Shown here piece by piece: positions 39,347 through 52,190 of a stretch of DNA of 64,000 bases. Source of the stretch: Opisthocomus hoazin (lineage: Eukaryota; Chordata; Aves; Opisthocomiformes; Opisthocomidae); NCBI RefSeq assembly GCF_030867145.1, contig NC_134454.1, positions 44,592,320 through 44,656,319 on the forward strand, read 5' to 3'. The position numbers and the translations under genes were made by a program. Below the pieces are notes generated by a model. The model was not told the DNA's origin, did not search any database, and saw only the letters and a list, made by a program, of their open reading frames with translations. Every line of letters begins with the position of its first letter. Positions within the stretch are counted from its first letter, which is position 1.

Positions 39347-42094
39347 AAATAACTGCTTTATGAAACTTTACCGAGTATCTACTTAGATGCCATTATGTTC
39401 CCATAAAGTATGTGATTCATTTCTTGTTCATGTTCCCATGGAATATGTGGAATTGGGATGCTTGCTGTTCTCATCAGCACAAACTCTCAAGTCCAGGAAG
39501 CAAACAGTTAAGCTTCTGCAAAATTTAAGTCTGAGCAGCCGTGTGTGTACTATATTGACTTATGAAGTGTCTCACTTACTCATTGTGCTCATTCTTCATA
39601 ACTGTAATGAAAATAAGACCCATTGTCTCCCCTTCCCCCTCTTCCTCTTTGGTGTCTTTACTTTTGCCTGAACCTAACAACTACAGATCACCTTCACCTC
39701 CTCTGGGCCGAGCTGACCTTCTGCAAAGGGGCCAGCCTGTAGCGATGCTGCTGCAGTTGTTTCCACTCCCTGCTACCCACATAGACAAAACGCAGGAGAG
39801 GAAGCCTGGGCAATTAACCTGCTCCTAGCTCCAGCGGTAGGCCAGGGTCCTGTCCTTGGCACTTCTTTCTGGGGGCCAAGTGAGTGGATGCTGAAGGCTG
39901 CTGGTCCGTGTTCGCTTCAGCAGGCTTTTGGCACGGGCAGGATGCCTGGAAGAGGAGGTGACTGTAGGTATGACTCAATGCCTGCTAGAGTCACTGGGAG
40001 TTTTTCCAAGCTGACTTCAGTGGGGATTATGCTTGAAGACACTTTCCAGGAAGTATATTCCCAGTAAGCCACCACAGCTGAATCTAGATAGGTGTGCAGA
40101 CTCCAAATCTGGCTGGTAGGCACATTTCCATCGACACTGAAAGCTAAAATCCACCCACCACCAGGCTCCCCCCAGCCCCTCACCAGACCTCCTCAAGGCA
40201 AGGGTCTTCCTGGGGCTCCCGTCTGTGTCACCAGCAGCTGCTGCGGTGCCAGCAGTGCCAGGACATGGGGGCTGCGTCCCCCAAGCAGGCAGCTAGGTGA
40301 GCAGCGGCTCTGCCAACCCTCTGTTTGGGCAGCAGCCGGGCCGGCGGGCAGAAAGAACAGCCCGCATCCCCTCCTCCAGCAGCCTGTCCCAGCCCCTCTG
40401 CGGGAGCCATGCAGAGCTATAAGGAGGTCGGATGTGTCACACTCCATGGTTACAAGTGAGGGTACTAATTAATGCTTGGGGTATGTATACGATCTCGAAT
40501 TTAGCAGAAGGCACACCTACAACAGAGCTACTCCCACTGCAAAAAGACTCTAAAGAGAAGAAACAGGGTGTCTGTTGGTGAAGTCCTTGGTGGACATACA
40601 CTTGGCCTCATGCTCAAGCTACTTTCAGTAGCACCATGCCACCCTTTGCACAAATCAGAAGCCCTGCCCTTGCACGTGCTGGAAAGGGCAGTACTGAGCT
40701 TTCGTCCAGGATGCTGGGGGCTTTCTAAGCTACCAGGAGGACTGGGGCAGCACGAGGAGCTGAGGGAGGAAAAGAGGAACACACAAATGGCTCTGAGACT
40801 TGGCTGGCACCCCCTTACACTCAGCTGCGGTGCCCTGACAGCCTCAGGCTGCCCCAGCAGTGGCTCAGGGGTGGTGCAGGGGGCACGCAGGGACTGCCAC
40901 AACCCCGGGGAGCTGGGACTTGCTGCAAATACGGCTCCATTCCTGTCGCGTCGGGCCCTTGCTTGCCTCGTTTTGTATCCTCACTTGACACAAACCCTTT
41001 CTAGCCACTTTCCAAAACCTGCTGCTGCAAAGATATTATTAGAAGCAAGTAGACTCGGAGCTCTTCAAGTAGTGTGCAACACCAGGCTGGCCAAGCCTGA
41101 GGGTCCTGGGGTGGCTGGCACCAGCCAGGGACCCCGGGCAGGACTCGGTGTGAGGGCTGATGGTGTGGGGCAGGCAGCCCCCTCGATGGGGCTGACAATG
41201 GCCCCACGTGGCTGACCCTGGCTCGGCTCCATGCTTCCCACAGCCTTTGGCCAGCGGGCATGCCTGCATGCCCAGGTCCCCAGGCCAACCCACCGCCTGT
41301 CCCCAGCACTGCCAGGTGCTCCAGGCTGCATATGAAAAATGTTTGCACCAGCGCTCTATGAAGCAGTGTTTCACAGCCACGAGTCTGGCTGCAGTGCACA
41401 CATGGTGAGACATGCCCTTGAATACATTTCAAAGAGTGGAGGAGGATCTGGGACTTCTTTTAAAAAAAAAAAAAAATTACTGTATGTCTCCAAAGTAAGA
41501 TGATCTCAGTGATATCTAGACACCAAGTGTATCTCTCCTGGAAATATCAAGTTACACTCTGGGTTCTGGTGGATGCTTTTTGAAATATAAGCTATGGGAG
41601 GTGACTGGTTGACAACCAAGGCGAAGGAAATCACAAAGTAAGATAAAGCTGATTGACAGGAGATATAGCTACCTACACGAAAGTAAATTTGACAAGGATT
41701 GGAGGAAAGTTTGCGTCTCGACACTTCTAATACAAGAAGAAAATGGTTGGAAAATATTTACTACACATGTCCAGCTCAAACTTCCTGTGGACATCAATGA
41801 GTGTGAACCTGTGTATGTGCTTTACTGTTGAGACACTCAACCATCACATCTCAGACACCCATTTCAAGGGAAAGTTCCTCAGGAAGAGCAGCCAGGGCTG
41901 AAATAACAACATCAAGGAGGAGAAATTGGCAGCTCTCCATAAAGCTTGCTTCAGCTTACCACTTGTTCCAAGACGCCAGCCCAATGACTGATTGCGGGAA
42001 CGCTGAGGACGCGTGGTCCAAATAGAGCCGCCGTGACCGACTCCCTGGCCAAGGGATGGAAAGAATAACCAAGCTACCAGTCCGGCTTTGCTCT

Positions 42095-42240
42095 AATATG
42101 TATTTATGCTCAGCTTTGGGGATGGGAGTCAACTAAATAATTGCAGACCTTGTTTACTTATTGTTCTGTTCATGTGACTGCCTGGATCCAGCCCTTTTAT
42201 TGCTGCAAATAAAGGAACCGCTCTGCTCTCGCTGTGGTGG
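42095..42240 (+). mobile_element. Possible LTR-like promoter/poly(A) segment
   Basis: A TATTTAT box-like motif at about 42098 is followed about 110 bp later by TTTTATTGCTGCAAATAAAG, with AATAAA at about 42210, and then a short CT-rich stretch. This layout resembles the U3-R-U5 part of an avian ERV LTR. I could not find convincing TG...CA ends or a target duplication, so it may be an old partial LTR, or just a chance poly(A) signal. Confidence 0.25.
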
Positions 42241-42290
42241 CTGCCGCTGAGGTGCCTGCCTGCCTGTGCAAGAGGCTGTGCAGCATGACA

Positions 42291-42313
42291 GCTGCTGCTG
42301 CTGCTGCTGCTGC
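42291..42313. repeat. (GCT)n microsatellite, about 7.7 units
   Basis: Uninterrupted GCT/CTG trinucleotide run in a GC-rich stretch. It lies in short open frames that show no other coding signs, so I read it as non-coding. Confidence 0.9.
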
Positions 42314-44805
42314 ATGGAGGGGGGCCTCAGCAGGGCTGGCTTTGGGGAAGCTCCCCTGGGGCGATGGAGCAGGTCTGCACTCCCCAGAAGCATGCATGCT
42401 CGGAGAAGTCATCCTGCACGTGGAAATGTGCTCCTACTTGTCCCACAGAAAATCCCAGCAGGAAGCAGGAAAAAGGAGGGAGCCTCCTCCCAAGTATCGC
42501 TTTCCACATCCCACACTTTTTCACCTCTGACCCAGAGATGGGTCAGCGCTGACACAACAGCGAGACAGAAAAGCCAGTTCAACATTACGCCAGAAATCCT
42601 CCCTTTGGCCCCTGCTGCTGCATGCTTACAAGCTGCCAAGGACCAGCCTTACATCTGTGCGCTGCTTTAATGACAATTAAACTGTTTTTTTAAAGAGTTT
42701 AAGCAGAATGCAAACTGTAAATGGACTTCTCCTGGTGACTTGAAATCTCACTTTTAAGACAGAATTCTTTATTTTCTTTTAAGCCTCACAGCCTCAGCAT
42801 TGCAACATTACTCACAATCCTGCATAGGCTCAAGCCTTATAAAGTAGGGCACAGAGACCATAGGCCAGAAATGCAAAGAAATCTGTTTTCTGATGCTCCT
42901 GCCAGCAGGGAATTTCTCGCGTGCCCGCCAGCATGCAAGCACTGTCACATCATACTTCTGTATGTGCCATTCTGGCCCTTTGGATTATGAGCAGGGAGAG
43001 AAAAAAGACCCTGAATAGTGCTGGAGAACTGGAAACCAAAGCTGTGGAGTTTCCAGCATGACGTGCCACTCTAGAAACCTGTAAGACTTTTTGATAACAA
43101 GGAAATGAGGGCATATTTGGAAATATGTGAGTGAGGGATGGTACGAGGCCTGAACACCTCAGGCTGACTATAAACCGAACAGTAGATGAATCCATAGACA
43201 TGCAGCAGCTGTGAGCAAAACACGGTAACCTGTCACAGGGAAAAACCCTAAACCTGTGATTTTGCAGTGATTTTGTTCTCCCGGACAGACATGTTCTTCA
43301 CCTAACTGGGCAGATCACAATTTACTGTCAGTACAGCGTGTTTTAAGTTTAGCCGTTTGCCCTGTTCATGAATTGGACTTAACCTTCTTGCAACATCTTA
43401 GCAGCTCAGAAGTATTTGGTAAAGGGTTGATGTAACCAAGCCTTAGCCTTTCATTGGCTCGGGGATTTTTTACATCAACTATTTACTATAGCAAATCGTT
43501 CCCTCAAATGTGTGGGCTGTCTTTGTTCTGTGATTACGTGAGTGCTAATTTCTAAAGAAGAGGAGCACAGCCATGGAGAATAACGCGGCACCTGACCAAG
43601 GAATCAGGGACTCAGGAAGAGCACCAAAAGTCGTGTATCCGTCTGGCTGGCGTTTCAGAGCTGCAGATATTTTTGTGAACGACAGCAAAAAACTTACAGA
43701 CAAATAATATGTCTGTGAGTTTATTCACAAGAACATTTAAAAATCACTTTATTGTGATTTGGCCAGTTCTGTCACAGCTGGGTATGTCTTCCTGCTGAAA
43801 AAGTAAATAATGTCAGCTTATTTGTCACCAGTTACCTATAGGTAAATGCAAATCAGTACAATTGAGTCTCATATTGTAATAAGCCAAAGAAAAACTGCTG
43901 TAATGGACCAGTATGGTTGAAGAAGGCAATATGTTTTCGTACAGAAGGCAATGTATGAAGCAGCTTTTTGAGCACGTCCTGGGAACACCCAGTCTATGGC
44001 ATGTACCATAAACATCACTGCACCATCTGGGACTGACAGCATTACTGAACATTTAGAAGCCTTCAAGAGTAAGGCATGCCTTTCTGCATTGTGCAAGAGG
44101 GGAAAGAGAAAGAAAGGTGAAGTCAGGGCATTGCCAAAGCTCTGTGTCTGCATTTGCATGGACTCTGCCAAGGAAAGTGGGTCCCGGAGCCAGGCAAGCA
44201 TTGGCAAGAACTGGCATTAGGGCACAATGGCGAGGCGGGGAGGACAAAGCCCCGACCAAAGCAATGTCAAGTGAATATGGGTTTTATGTGAGGCCGAGAT
44301 GTCTTTAGTCAGGTGGGACTGCCGAGGGTACAAGCGGCTTTTAACAGCTTTCGCCCATGCAGTCCCACGCACCGGCCAGGGCAGGGGGCAGGAGTGGGCT
44401 GGAGCACGCCCTGCACATCTGCAGACCAGGCACAGCAGGATCCACACCAGGAACACTCCCCAGTCACCCTGTGGCCTGTGCCGGCAGAAGCACATCCTTC
44501 GCGACTGTGTGCGTAAGATCATTTTTCAAGTGCTTGGCCAGCTAATTCTATCAGCAGGCTCACTTTAACATACTGAGGGGTGCAGAGGGCTGATTTGGGT
44601 TTCTCTGGCCTCAAATCTGTCCTTACGACCCAGCTGGGAACTAAGATGTGAAAGGGTGAATTAACTCGTGGCAGCCCCAGGAGAGCAGTAAAGGAGGGTA
44701 TGATCCAACAACACTTTCCTCCTCCGTATGTTCTAAGTGGTGACCAGGAGGCTTAGTCTCCCTTGAAGATCAAGGCTCAGAACCAGGCACATCCTGAGAG
44801 CACCC

Positions 44806-45250
44806 ATAGAATAGGAAAGACTCACAGGATAATCTAGGTTGGAAAAGATGGCTGGAAGCCATCCAGGCCACCTTCCTGCTCAAAACAGGGTGAACTAACC
44901 CCAAAGTGGGAACACGAATGTTTCATGCCAAGCTTTGAGTATCTCCAGGGACGGGGATGCCCAGCCTGCCCCAGTCTTCAACCCCCTTGGGAAAGAAACA
45001 TTTTTGTTTACGTCTTTTTCCAGTTTCCCTTGCTGAAATTTGCTGCAGTGTGCCTCTCGTCCTCTTGCTGCACAAGACCCAGCAGAGCTTGGCTCCCATT
45101 GTTACTGCAACCACCCATCAGGGAGTTGAAGACAGCAATAGCACAAGTGCCCCAGCCCTCTCCACGCCTGGACTCGTTCCAAGTTATCAGCATCTTTCAT
45201 GCACTGGACGAAAGACTCCAGCTGCAGCCTCACCAGTGCTGAGGAGAGAG
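44806..45250 (-). mobile_element. Old, diverged CR1 3' fragment
   Basis: The sequence follows the CR1 3' end layout in reverse: a worn GGTTGGAAAAGATG core, then GAGTATCTCCAGGGACGGGG, then a segment equivalent to the CR1 phrase around CCTCTCGTCCTCTTGCTGCA, then CAGGGAGTTGAAGACAGCAA, and finally CTCCAGCTGCAGCCTCACCA near 45230. Terminal octamers are decayed and the frame is broken by many substitutions, so this belongs to an older CR1 subfamily than the three copies above. The overlapping open frames are remnants or chance. Confidence 0.75.
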
Positions 45251-48200
45251 AAAAAGAAATTACGTCCCTCGATGCAAACCAGAGCACATTTGGCTTGCTG
45301 GCTGGCACACGCAACGTGCTGGCAACCAGGACACTCTTCGCCTTTTCTGCACAGATGCTGCTTTGGCCGGGCTGTTGCGTGGGGTTATTCTGTCCTAAAT
45401 GATGGATTTTATGTTTATTTCTGTCAGGGGGTTCCTGTTAGCTCCAGCTTGCTGAGGCGACCCTGAGCAGCGGCGCTGCCCTCCTGGGTAAAGACAGCTC
45501 CTCCACAGCCCATCCTCAGACTCAGTCAGGATGCTCTCGTCCCAGCATCCCGCGCTTTGCCAAGGCTGGGACAAATGGCCAAATTCTCGGGCGGTGGAAA
45601 TCATACCAGCTATGCTTATCATGTTGGCTTTGTAGTCACTGCAATACCTAGCAATTGTGGACCAGCACCGCCTTCGAAGGCAAAGGAGAGGGGAATTTAT
45701 GCCTAATAAAATTACTTTTCTCACTTACAAAGAAGTGCTTTATAGAGTCTTTTCCTAAACGTGGCAGGGGGTTTCCATGCGAACGTTTTCAAACCCATTT
45801 CTGGTAAGTTCACAATGCTTTCAACATTCATTGTTAGCAGATTTATTATTTATGCATTTTTTACTAGTAAAGAATTCCTAGAAAATATTTGTTGTCAATT
45901 TTATAAATTGACATGATACTCCCTGAGGATTTTTTTCTACACACAGAATCAAAATCTTCCTTTAAAAGTTCTCCCTAGTAAAACGCAAACTAATTGTTCA
46001 GCTTTCTTCTTTCCTTTGAGGCACAGCAACCCAGGAGCAGAAGTGGTTTTCTGCTGGCTGATTTCCTGCAGTGTTGCACAGTTCGTTTTCTCGTCTCTTG
46101 TTTTTTAGCAATTAGTTTGTCTTTAGCTGTGCCCTCATGATTTCAATTTATTTTTACAATGATATTTTAAAGAAATATTATAGCCGTTGTAGGCCTGCAA
46201 TGTTAGGGGCAGGCATTCTGGATCTAAATTTGGCTTTCTTTCTAAGCTGAAGTGAACAAAATTAATTTCTAACTACATCCAGTAGCGCTTTTTTGCCCAC
46301 AAACTAGTTTAAAAACTTAAGACGTAATGCACATCAACATGTCAAAAGTCAGAACACGAAGAAGTTTATTTTCCTTGTTTCTCCTTCATTAAGATGAAAT
46401 ATTGAGTCAGGCCCATCCTTAAAATAACTACAGACCCACCACCCTCTTCTTTAATGCAAGTTTTAATTTTTTTTCACAGGGTGTGGTTACTAAAGGGTAT
46501 CAGGCTCTGCAAGCACACTTTTGCTCTGAAGTGCTGTCTCCATTTTAGCTGATGCAAGGTTTCAAACCCAGAGATGAAAAAATTACCATGAGCTCCAGAC
46601 ATTTACCTCCTGGCGACATGCACTAAGCAGCCAGTTTTGTAAGAAAGGTCACCTTGCCTGTGGCTTCAGCTTAGCCTGGAAAGAATATGGCCAGTGTATT
46701 TGGCCCACAGAACTCTGTTTCTGCAGAAGAGGTTGTGGCGACCCAGGGATTTGTCAGGACTGCTCAGAAAGCCAAAGCCAGCCTGGGTGCAGAAGCTGTC
46801 TTCACAGCATCCACACTTTTTGGGCAAGCCAGATACAAGTGTCATTTACTACAGTTCTCTTCCAAGGCACTAGAGAAAGATCATATCCAGTCTTTCACAG
46901 GAAAAAAAAAATACAGACATATCCTTAGGAAAACACAATGGTGGAATTAAAATTATCTTCATTTTACTAAGACTTGTCAGGACGTTGCCCCCTTGCTAGG
47001 TGCTGTAAAACCTTTGGAGAACAAAGTCCTTCCTGTGTGGGTAAAGTATCACTCCGTGCACAGCTAATAAGTAACACAAGGATCAGATTCGGGGCAAGGG
47101 ACAAATAACAGTAATCAACTCTGCAAGCCTTTCCATCATGTCCCCACTTAAACAGGTGTAAACAAAGGAGCATCACCTCGCAGCCGAGCATCTCATGCTG
47201 GCTGTCAGGCTCCGCCAGCCACCCATGGCATCCATCGCAGCCCTCGGACCTCGCGCTGCATGCAGCACACGGGGCAGATCCGTGCAAGGCTCTTCTTTTA
47301 TGAAGAGCAAACAGTCCCAAAGTTTATAGATGAATAGTTTCCCAAACTCTGTGGTTGTTGTATCTTGCAGGGGTCGCACCTATTAAAGAGCTTGCAAGCC
47401 CTTTGAAGAAAATTGTGAATCGCAATCACATACACAATGGCTACGCTTCAGTTTTGTCTCTTCCCTGTTTCATTTTTAATTTTGGCTGCATTACTGCCAT
47501 GACAGCAAACATGCCTTTGTCCTTTTCAGTCTGCATGACTGCGTGTGTGGGTGAGTGTGCATAGTTGGAGCAACAATGCACATGCTTACAAGATAGATAA
47601 CACTTGTTGGCTAATCATCCTTGCCAAGGAGAGAGAGTGAAGACAGCGGCTGAGGTAACTGTACAGGAATGCAAAGTACCCAGCACTGGTGCCATGCTGA
47701 GTTTCAGTCCCCCACGCATGCTTGAAAAACTGTAAGAGTGCACAGTGCAATCCTCATTAAGGTAGAAAGGGCAGACTGTACTTCTTGGAAGGGTGGTGTT
47801 CCTTCTCCTATTAAAAGGAGTGTAGAGGTCCAGCTGCAGAATCAGAAACCCACTTCCCCACTTCCTCTTTCACACACTGTGTAGAAAAATCAGCAGGTGC
47901 CAATGAAGGTGGGTTTTCTCGTTCTGCTTTTTTTTTGAAGTAAGCTGCACACAACGTTTCCATACAGGAATCTAATATTTCAACATTCAGACCTAGGTGT
48001 TGCCTCTAATTAAAAGTACATAGCAAAAGTAAACACTGAAACAGTTTCCGGGAGGAGTAGAAGCTAAATAAAGCTGGAGACAACTACACCATAAGGTAAC
48101 ATACCACAAGACTTTTTTATCCTGCCCAACAAATAGGGATATATCTTGGCTACACCATGCCCACACCTTCCAAAAGGATATCCAGCTAAGCATAGGTGTT

Positions 48201-50216
48201 TCAGATCCTTCAGTGACACGGACTGCACTGGCGTGATTCTTGTAAAGCCGTGTGGAGGTCGTAGTTCTCATTATTGTACAAATAGCAGGGGAAGTCAAGG
48301 ATGGGATAAATCGCTCGGGACTCCAAAGCACCCTTGCAGCCTCCCAAGGAAGGCAGTCGCATGAATGCTAAATTTAGCTCTCATCTCATCCCATTGAATT
48401 GGACGGAGCTGCCACCAAGGCAGTTTGGCCCAATGTTTACGGCTTCCTAATAAAGTTAATCACAGCATCGCTCCTTTTCCAGCAGCAGCACACTCTCTGT
48501 GAATTACGTAAGGGTGGCAGTTTGCAAAACTGTTTTCAGTGGCTGCTCTTTCTTTCTGAGTTTCAACTCTGTAACAATATACTGCTATATGAATACATTC
48601 ATAAGCAGAGGCCTCATGATTCCTTCAGCTTCTGCAAAATTTAGTATTTCTCCAGTGTCATTGCACGTTCCTGATAAAGAGTACATGTAAAGTGATAAGG
48701 TCCCAACAACCTTGCCTCTATTGTATGATTTGGGTGAGAGAAAGAAACTCTTCAGGTTTACTCAGCTTTATTTGACATAATTTTGTTGGCTGTTGGCTCC
48801 TCAGTCTGGGACTCCTGAATACTCAGGGCTCCCTGCTTATTTACCAATAGCTGGGCTGTATAAAATAATATTATCTTTGCCAAACACCTAAAGATGAAAA
48901 CATTTCTTGGGAACTAATAGAAATGGTGCTTTGCTGCAGGTAACCCTTAATTATGGTTTCAGACAATGGCTGCCTTCCTGCGTCTTTGCCGAGGTCTACA
49001 TGTTCAGTCCAGAATTCAGGAAACAAATTGCAGCCTCTGCCTTTAAAGTCTCTCCTGACCTCTGTCCCATCACTACCAGAGGTCCTAACACTTGTCTGCA
49101 TGCAGCCATACTGAGACAGTTCTCTTGGCAAAGTAGGCTGAGAGCCAGCCTGGCTAGCCACCTTGCCAAAGTGACTTTTAAGTAGTGTAAAGCCTGCATT
49201 TCTGGGGCTTTTCTGCCCATATAAATTAGAATAAGCCTCCAGGTGATGAAATTAGGTGACACTGGAAAGCACCTGTACTGGCATATCACTATGTTGGACA
49301 TAAGGGAGAGCATGGGGAAGAACTTTCACAGGAAGGGAAGGAAATGTTGATCCCACCAAGAACCAACATCTCTTCTTTTTTCAGTTTGCAAGGAATTTCT
49401 ACCTCTTCTCTGAACATGCCCACATCCTGGTCATGGTATACAGCTTTTCACAGAGAGCTCTCCCTGCCTAGTCATACCACAAGGTTTAGTGGTGGCCTTG
49501 GTGCCGTTAGGAAAACAGTTGGACTCAAAGATCCTAAGGGTCTTTTCCAACCTAAATGATTCTACGACTCTATAAATAACCTCTTTCTGACCTGCACATA
49601 GAACATCGCTTCCAGTGTCTGTGAAAAGTTGCTGGTTATAATTTCTGCTTTCATGGAAAATGTTCCTCCAGATGAAGTTAATTTATATCTCTCCCTGTAT
49701 TTTAAGTCACAACAAAGTGTTTCTGCATTAATCAGATACCACTGAACATTATCACTCATCTTTGGCAGTAATGAGGCTGTTATGTTTGCCTTTTCTGACT
49801 TCAGTGGCAATAACAGGCATTAAATAGTTATCAAAGTACAATTATCAAATGCATACATTGAACTGCAATCATTGCTCCTTTGTAAGCATTATAGCCCTTC
49901 CTGAGTTCTAAAATATTCTAAAATATTCATCAAAAGAAAAAGGTCTTCCTTCCAGACAAAATCAACAGTGAAGTCTTACGCTCCCCTCATGGGGAAAGCG
50001 TACCTGTAAGTGTGATTACTGGACTCTTGCACCCTTGCAATGATGTCTCTGCCGTTAAAAGCTAACAGAATACGTAGCATGCCCTTCCATTTTTCTGTCA
50101 AAAAGGAGAGGGCAGGGAGCCGAACAACCCCCTTCTTTATGCACTTCATCTCTACACTTCCAGGAACTCTCTTTTTCTGTATTTCTGAGGGTACAGCCCT
50201 TCTTCAGGGACCTTTT
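45251..50216. other. Intergenic, nothing recognised apart from the CR1 tail at 49.5 kb
   Basis: The part at 45840-46330 is strongly AT-rich without a repeat signature. No gene-like frames. Confidence 0.6.
49480..49577 (+). mobile_element. CR1 3' terminus, short old fragment
   Basis: The stretch contains GGTTTAGTGGTGGCCTTGGT, then GTTGGACTCAAAGATC, then GGTCTTTTCCAACCTAAATG, ending in worn ATTCTACGACTCTAT octamers at about 49558-49572. This is the standard end of many avian CR1 subfamilies in plus orientation. Only about the last 100 bp are recognisable. Confidence 0.8.
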
Positions 50217-50880
50217 TCACAGAATCACAGAATCACAGAATAGTAGGGGTTGGAAGGGACCTCTGTGGGTCATCTAGTCCAACCCCCCTGCCGAAGCAGG
50301 GTCACCTACAGTAGGCTGCACAGGATCTTGTCCAGGCAGGTCTTGAATATCTCCAGAGAAGGAGACTCCACCACCTCCCTGGGCAGCCTGTTCCAGTGCT
50401 CCGTCACCCTCAGAGGGAAGAAGTTCCTCCTCATGTTCAGACGGAACTTCCTGTGCCTCAGTTTGTGCCCATTGCCCCTTGTCCTGTCACTGGGCACCAC
50501 TGAAAAGAGCTTGGCCCCATCCTCCTGACACCCACCCTTCAGATATTTGTAGGCATTTATAAGGTGCCCTCGCAGCCTTCTCTTCTTCAGGCTGAACAAA
50601 CCCAGTTCCCTCAACCTCTCCTCGTAGGGGAGATGCTCCAGTCCCCTCACCATCCTTGTAGCCCTCCGCTGGACTCTCTCCAGTAGCTCTTCATCCTTCT
50701 TGAACTGGGGAGCCCAGAACTGGACACAGTACTCTAGATGAGGCCTCACCAGGGCAGTGTAGAGGGGAAGGAGAACCTCCCTTGTCCTGCTGGCCACACT
50801 CTTCTTGATGCACCCCAGGATCCCATTGGCTTTCTTGGCAGCCAGGGCACACTGCTGGCTCATGGTTAACCTTTTTGTCA
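50217..50880 (-). mobile_element. CR1 LINE, longest 3' fragment in the window
   Basis: The minus strand carries about 210 codons of uninterrupted CR1 ORF2 C-terminus: [20 protein letters not shown], then [20 protein letters not shown], then [20 protein letters not shown], then the [13 protein letters not shown] end. The 3' UTR follows, and the terminal repeats (CACAGAAT units on the plus strand, 50217-50240). The 5' limit of recognisable CR1 is near 50870-50880. No stop or frameshift was noticed in the retained part, so it is a comparatively young insertion. Confidence 0.93.
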
Positions 50881-51054
50881 TGCTTTTCACCTGCCTGTGC
50901 ACTTGCCATGTACCTACTGCCAGTACCTGAATGTCAAGCATTTGGCCTTAAAGCACTGTATACTGAAAATATATATTGATGCCACAGCTAGGCACAGAAA
51001 GTCCCAGGACTGCAATTTTCTTAAGAGTATCAGACAGAAGAAGGATCCTGATGT

Positions 51055-51160
51055 GCTTGCCCTTTTCTGATACTCTTCTGTAGACATCTGCGCTTGGCTA
51101 CTGACAGAAAAAAAGGTATTAGGCTGGATGGACCTTTGTTCTGAACCTGTATGGTTATGT
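51055..51160 (+). mobile_element. Ancient CR1/L3-type LINE 3' relic
   Basis: The segment reads TTCTGATACTCTTCTG, then CTTGGCTACTGACAG, then TAGGCTGGATGGACC, then TTCTGAACCTGTATGG. This matches, in order, the amniote LINE 3' pattern that from memory reads roughly 'TTCTTATACTC...GGCCACTGTCAG...GGGCTAGATGGACC...TCTGACCCAGTATGG' in turtles and crocodilians. Family naming is from memory; the order of four matching blocks makes chance unlikely. Confidence 0.6.
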
Positions 51161-52145
51161 ATTTTGATGAACTTTGTCTAAAAATCAAGATACGTTGCTC
51201 ACTGTTCACCTATGTGAATACTGTAAAGCATACTTTTGAATGACATGTTGCTACAACATTATCTGCTAGGACGAAAGCACTGATGACACCTAAATGAAAC
51301 CACAGAAGTCAGAAGTGACAAAGATGTGTTATATTATCTAATCTGTCCTGACAATGTACAGTATGCCCTATGACTTTTTTGTGATTTTTCCGGTTTACTT
51401 TTAAAAACTGTTTTAATGCAGCACAGCAGAGTCTAGCATTGGTACATCTAACTGGTATCTTAGGAAAAGAATAAATACAAAGAACTATTAAAAAATAAAA
51501 ATACAGCCCAAACAACTGGAAGTAACTGGAATGACAATGAATCTTTTAGGAATAGGTCACATTTCAGATATAACATTATCTTTTTTCTCTTTTTGTTTAA
51601 ATGTTGGCTTTTTAAATAATAGATTAGGCACCAATAACAGTAGCAATGAAGGTCTTCAGATGATAAAATCCTCCGTTCTTCAACATTACTTGTGTATTCT
51701 AAATGTGTCAAGCCCGTCTCTGGTACTTGGAAGCAGAAAGTTGGTAAGGAGACACTCTCTGCAAAAACGAGAAGGGGTGGCATTAGCACACTTTTAACAG
51801 GGATGATTATTACAGGCAATTAGGCTACATAATTGCCCTAGGAGAGGAAATCATCTGCTGCTAAGAAACAAAGAAACCTTAGTTTCCAGTAGCAGCCCCT
51901 ACCAGCTGATGTGCTGTTGCTCTGAAAGGCTTTATATAAGTGTATTTGGTAACCTCAATTGTGGGCTATATTCAGTTTTCATTTCAGTAAACAATATGCC
52001 CGTGGCAGATTAGAATACTACTGTGAAAGCTGAATCAGGTGGCTGCTTTCTTCTGTACTTTCTAGAAAAAGAAATTCTATCTCCAGCTTGTGGAGAGAAC
52101 TGCAGGTTCTTAAATTTTGCCCTAGTCATCTGATTTTCCCTGCAG

Positions 52146-52190
52146 CTTCAGACAGTCGTGGGGAACCTGTCCATGCTGTGCTTTTGGCAG
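52146..52190 (+). other. Candidate small exon (45 nt) of an unannotated transcript
   Basis: A pyrimidine-rich stretch ending TTTTCCCTGCAG (to 52145) is followed after exactly 45 nt by a perfect donor CAG|GTAAGT at 52188-52196. The 45 nt are open in one frame. Perfect 9-base donors are expected less than once in 64 kb by chance, and a good acceptor directly upstream adds weight. No partner exons were identified, so a lncRNA exon is the most that can be proposed. Confidence 0.22.

Larger units (their letters stand above)
39347..44805. other. Intergenic; GC-rich patch at 40.2-41.3 kb and possible LTR remnant
   Basis: The 215-codon plus frame at 40568-41215 and its minus-strand counterparts lie in GC-rich DNA and carry no motif; I treat them as chance. 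The rest is AT-rich unique sequence. Confidence 0.6.

Noticed and set aside
40011-40040. CTGACTTCAGTGGGGATTAT, resembling the common amniote 'ttgacttcaatgg' repeat phrase
   Set aside because: The match is too short without further ordered blocks to call an element.
40568-41215. 215-codon plus-strand open frame
   Set aside because: Ordinary GC-rich intergenic composition, no recognisable domain and no exon signals.
45893-45913. Palindrome TGTCAATTT-TAT-AAATTGACA
   Set aside because: About one short-spacer 9-bp palindrome is expected by chance in this length. It sits in AT-rich DNA.
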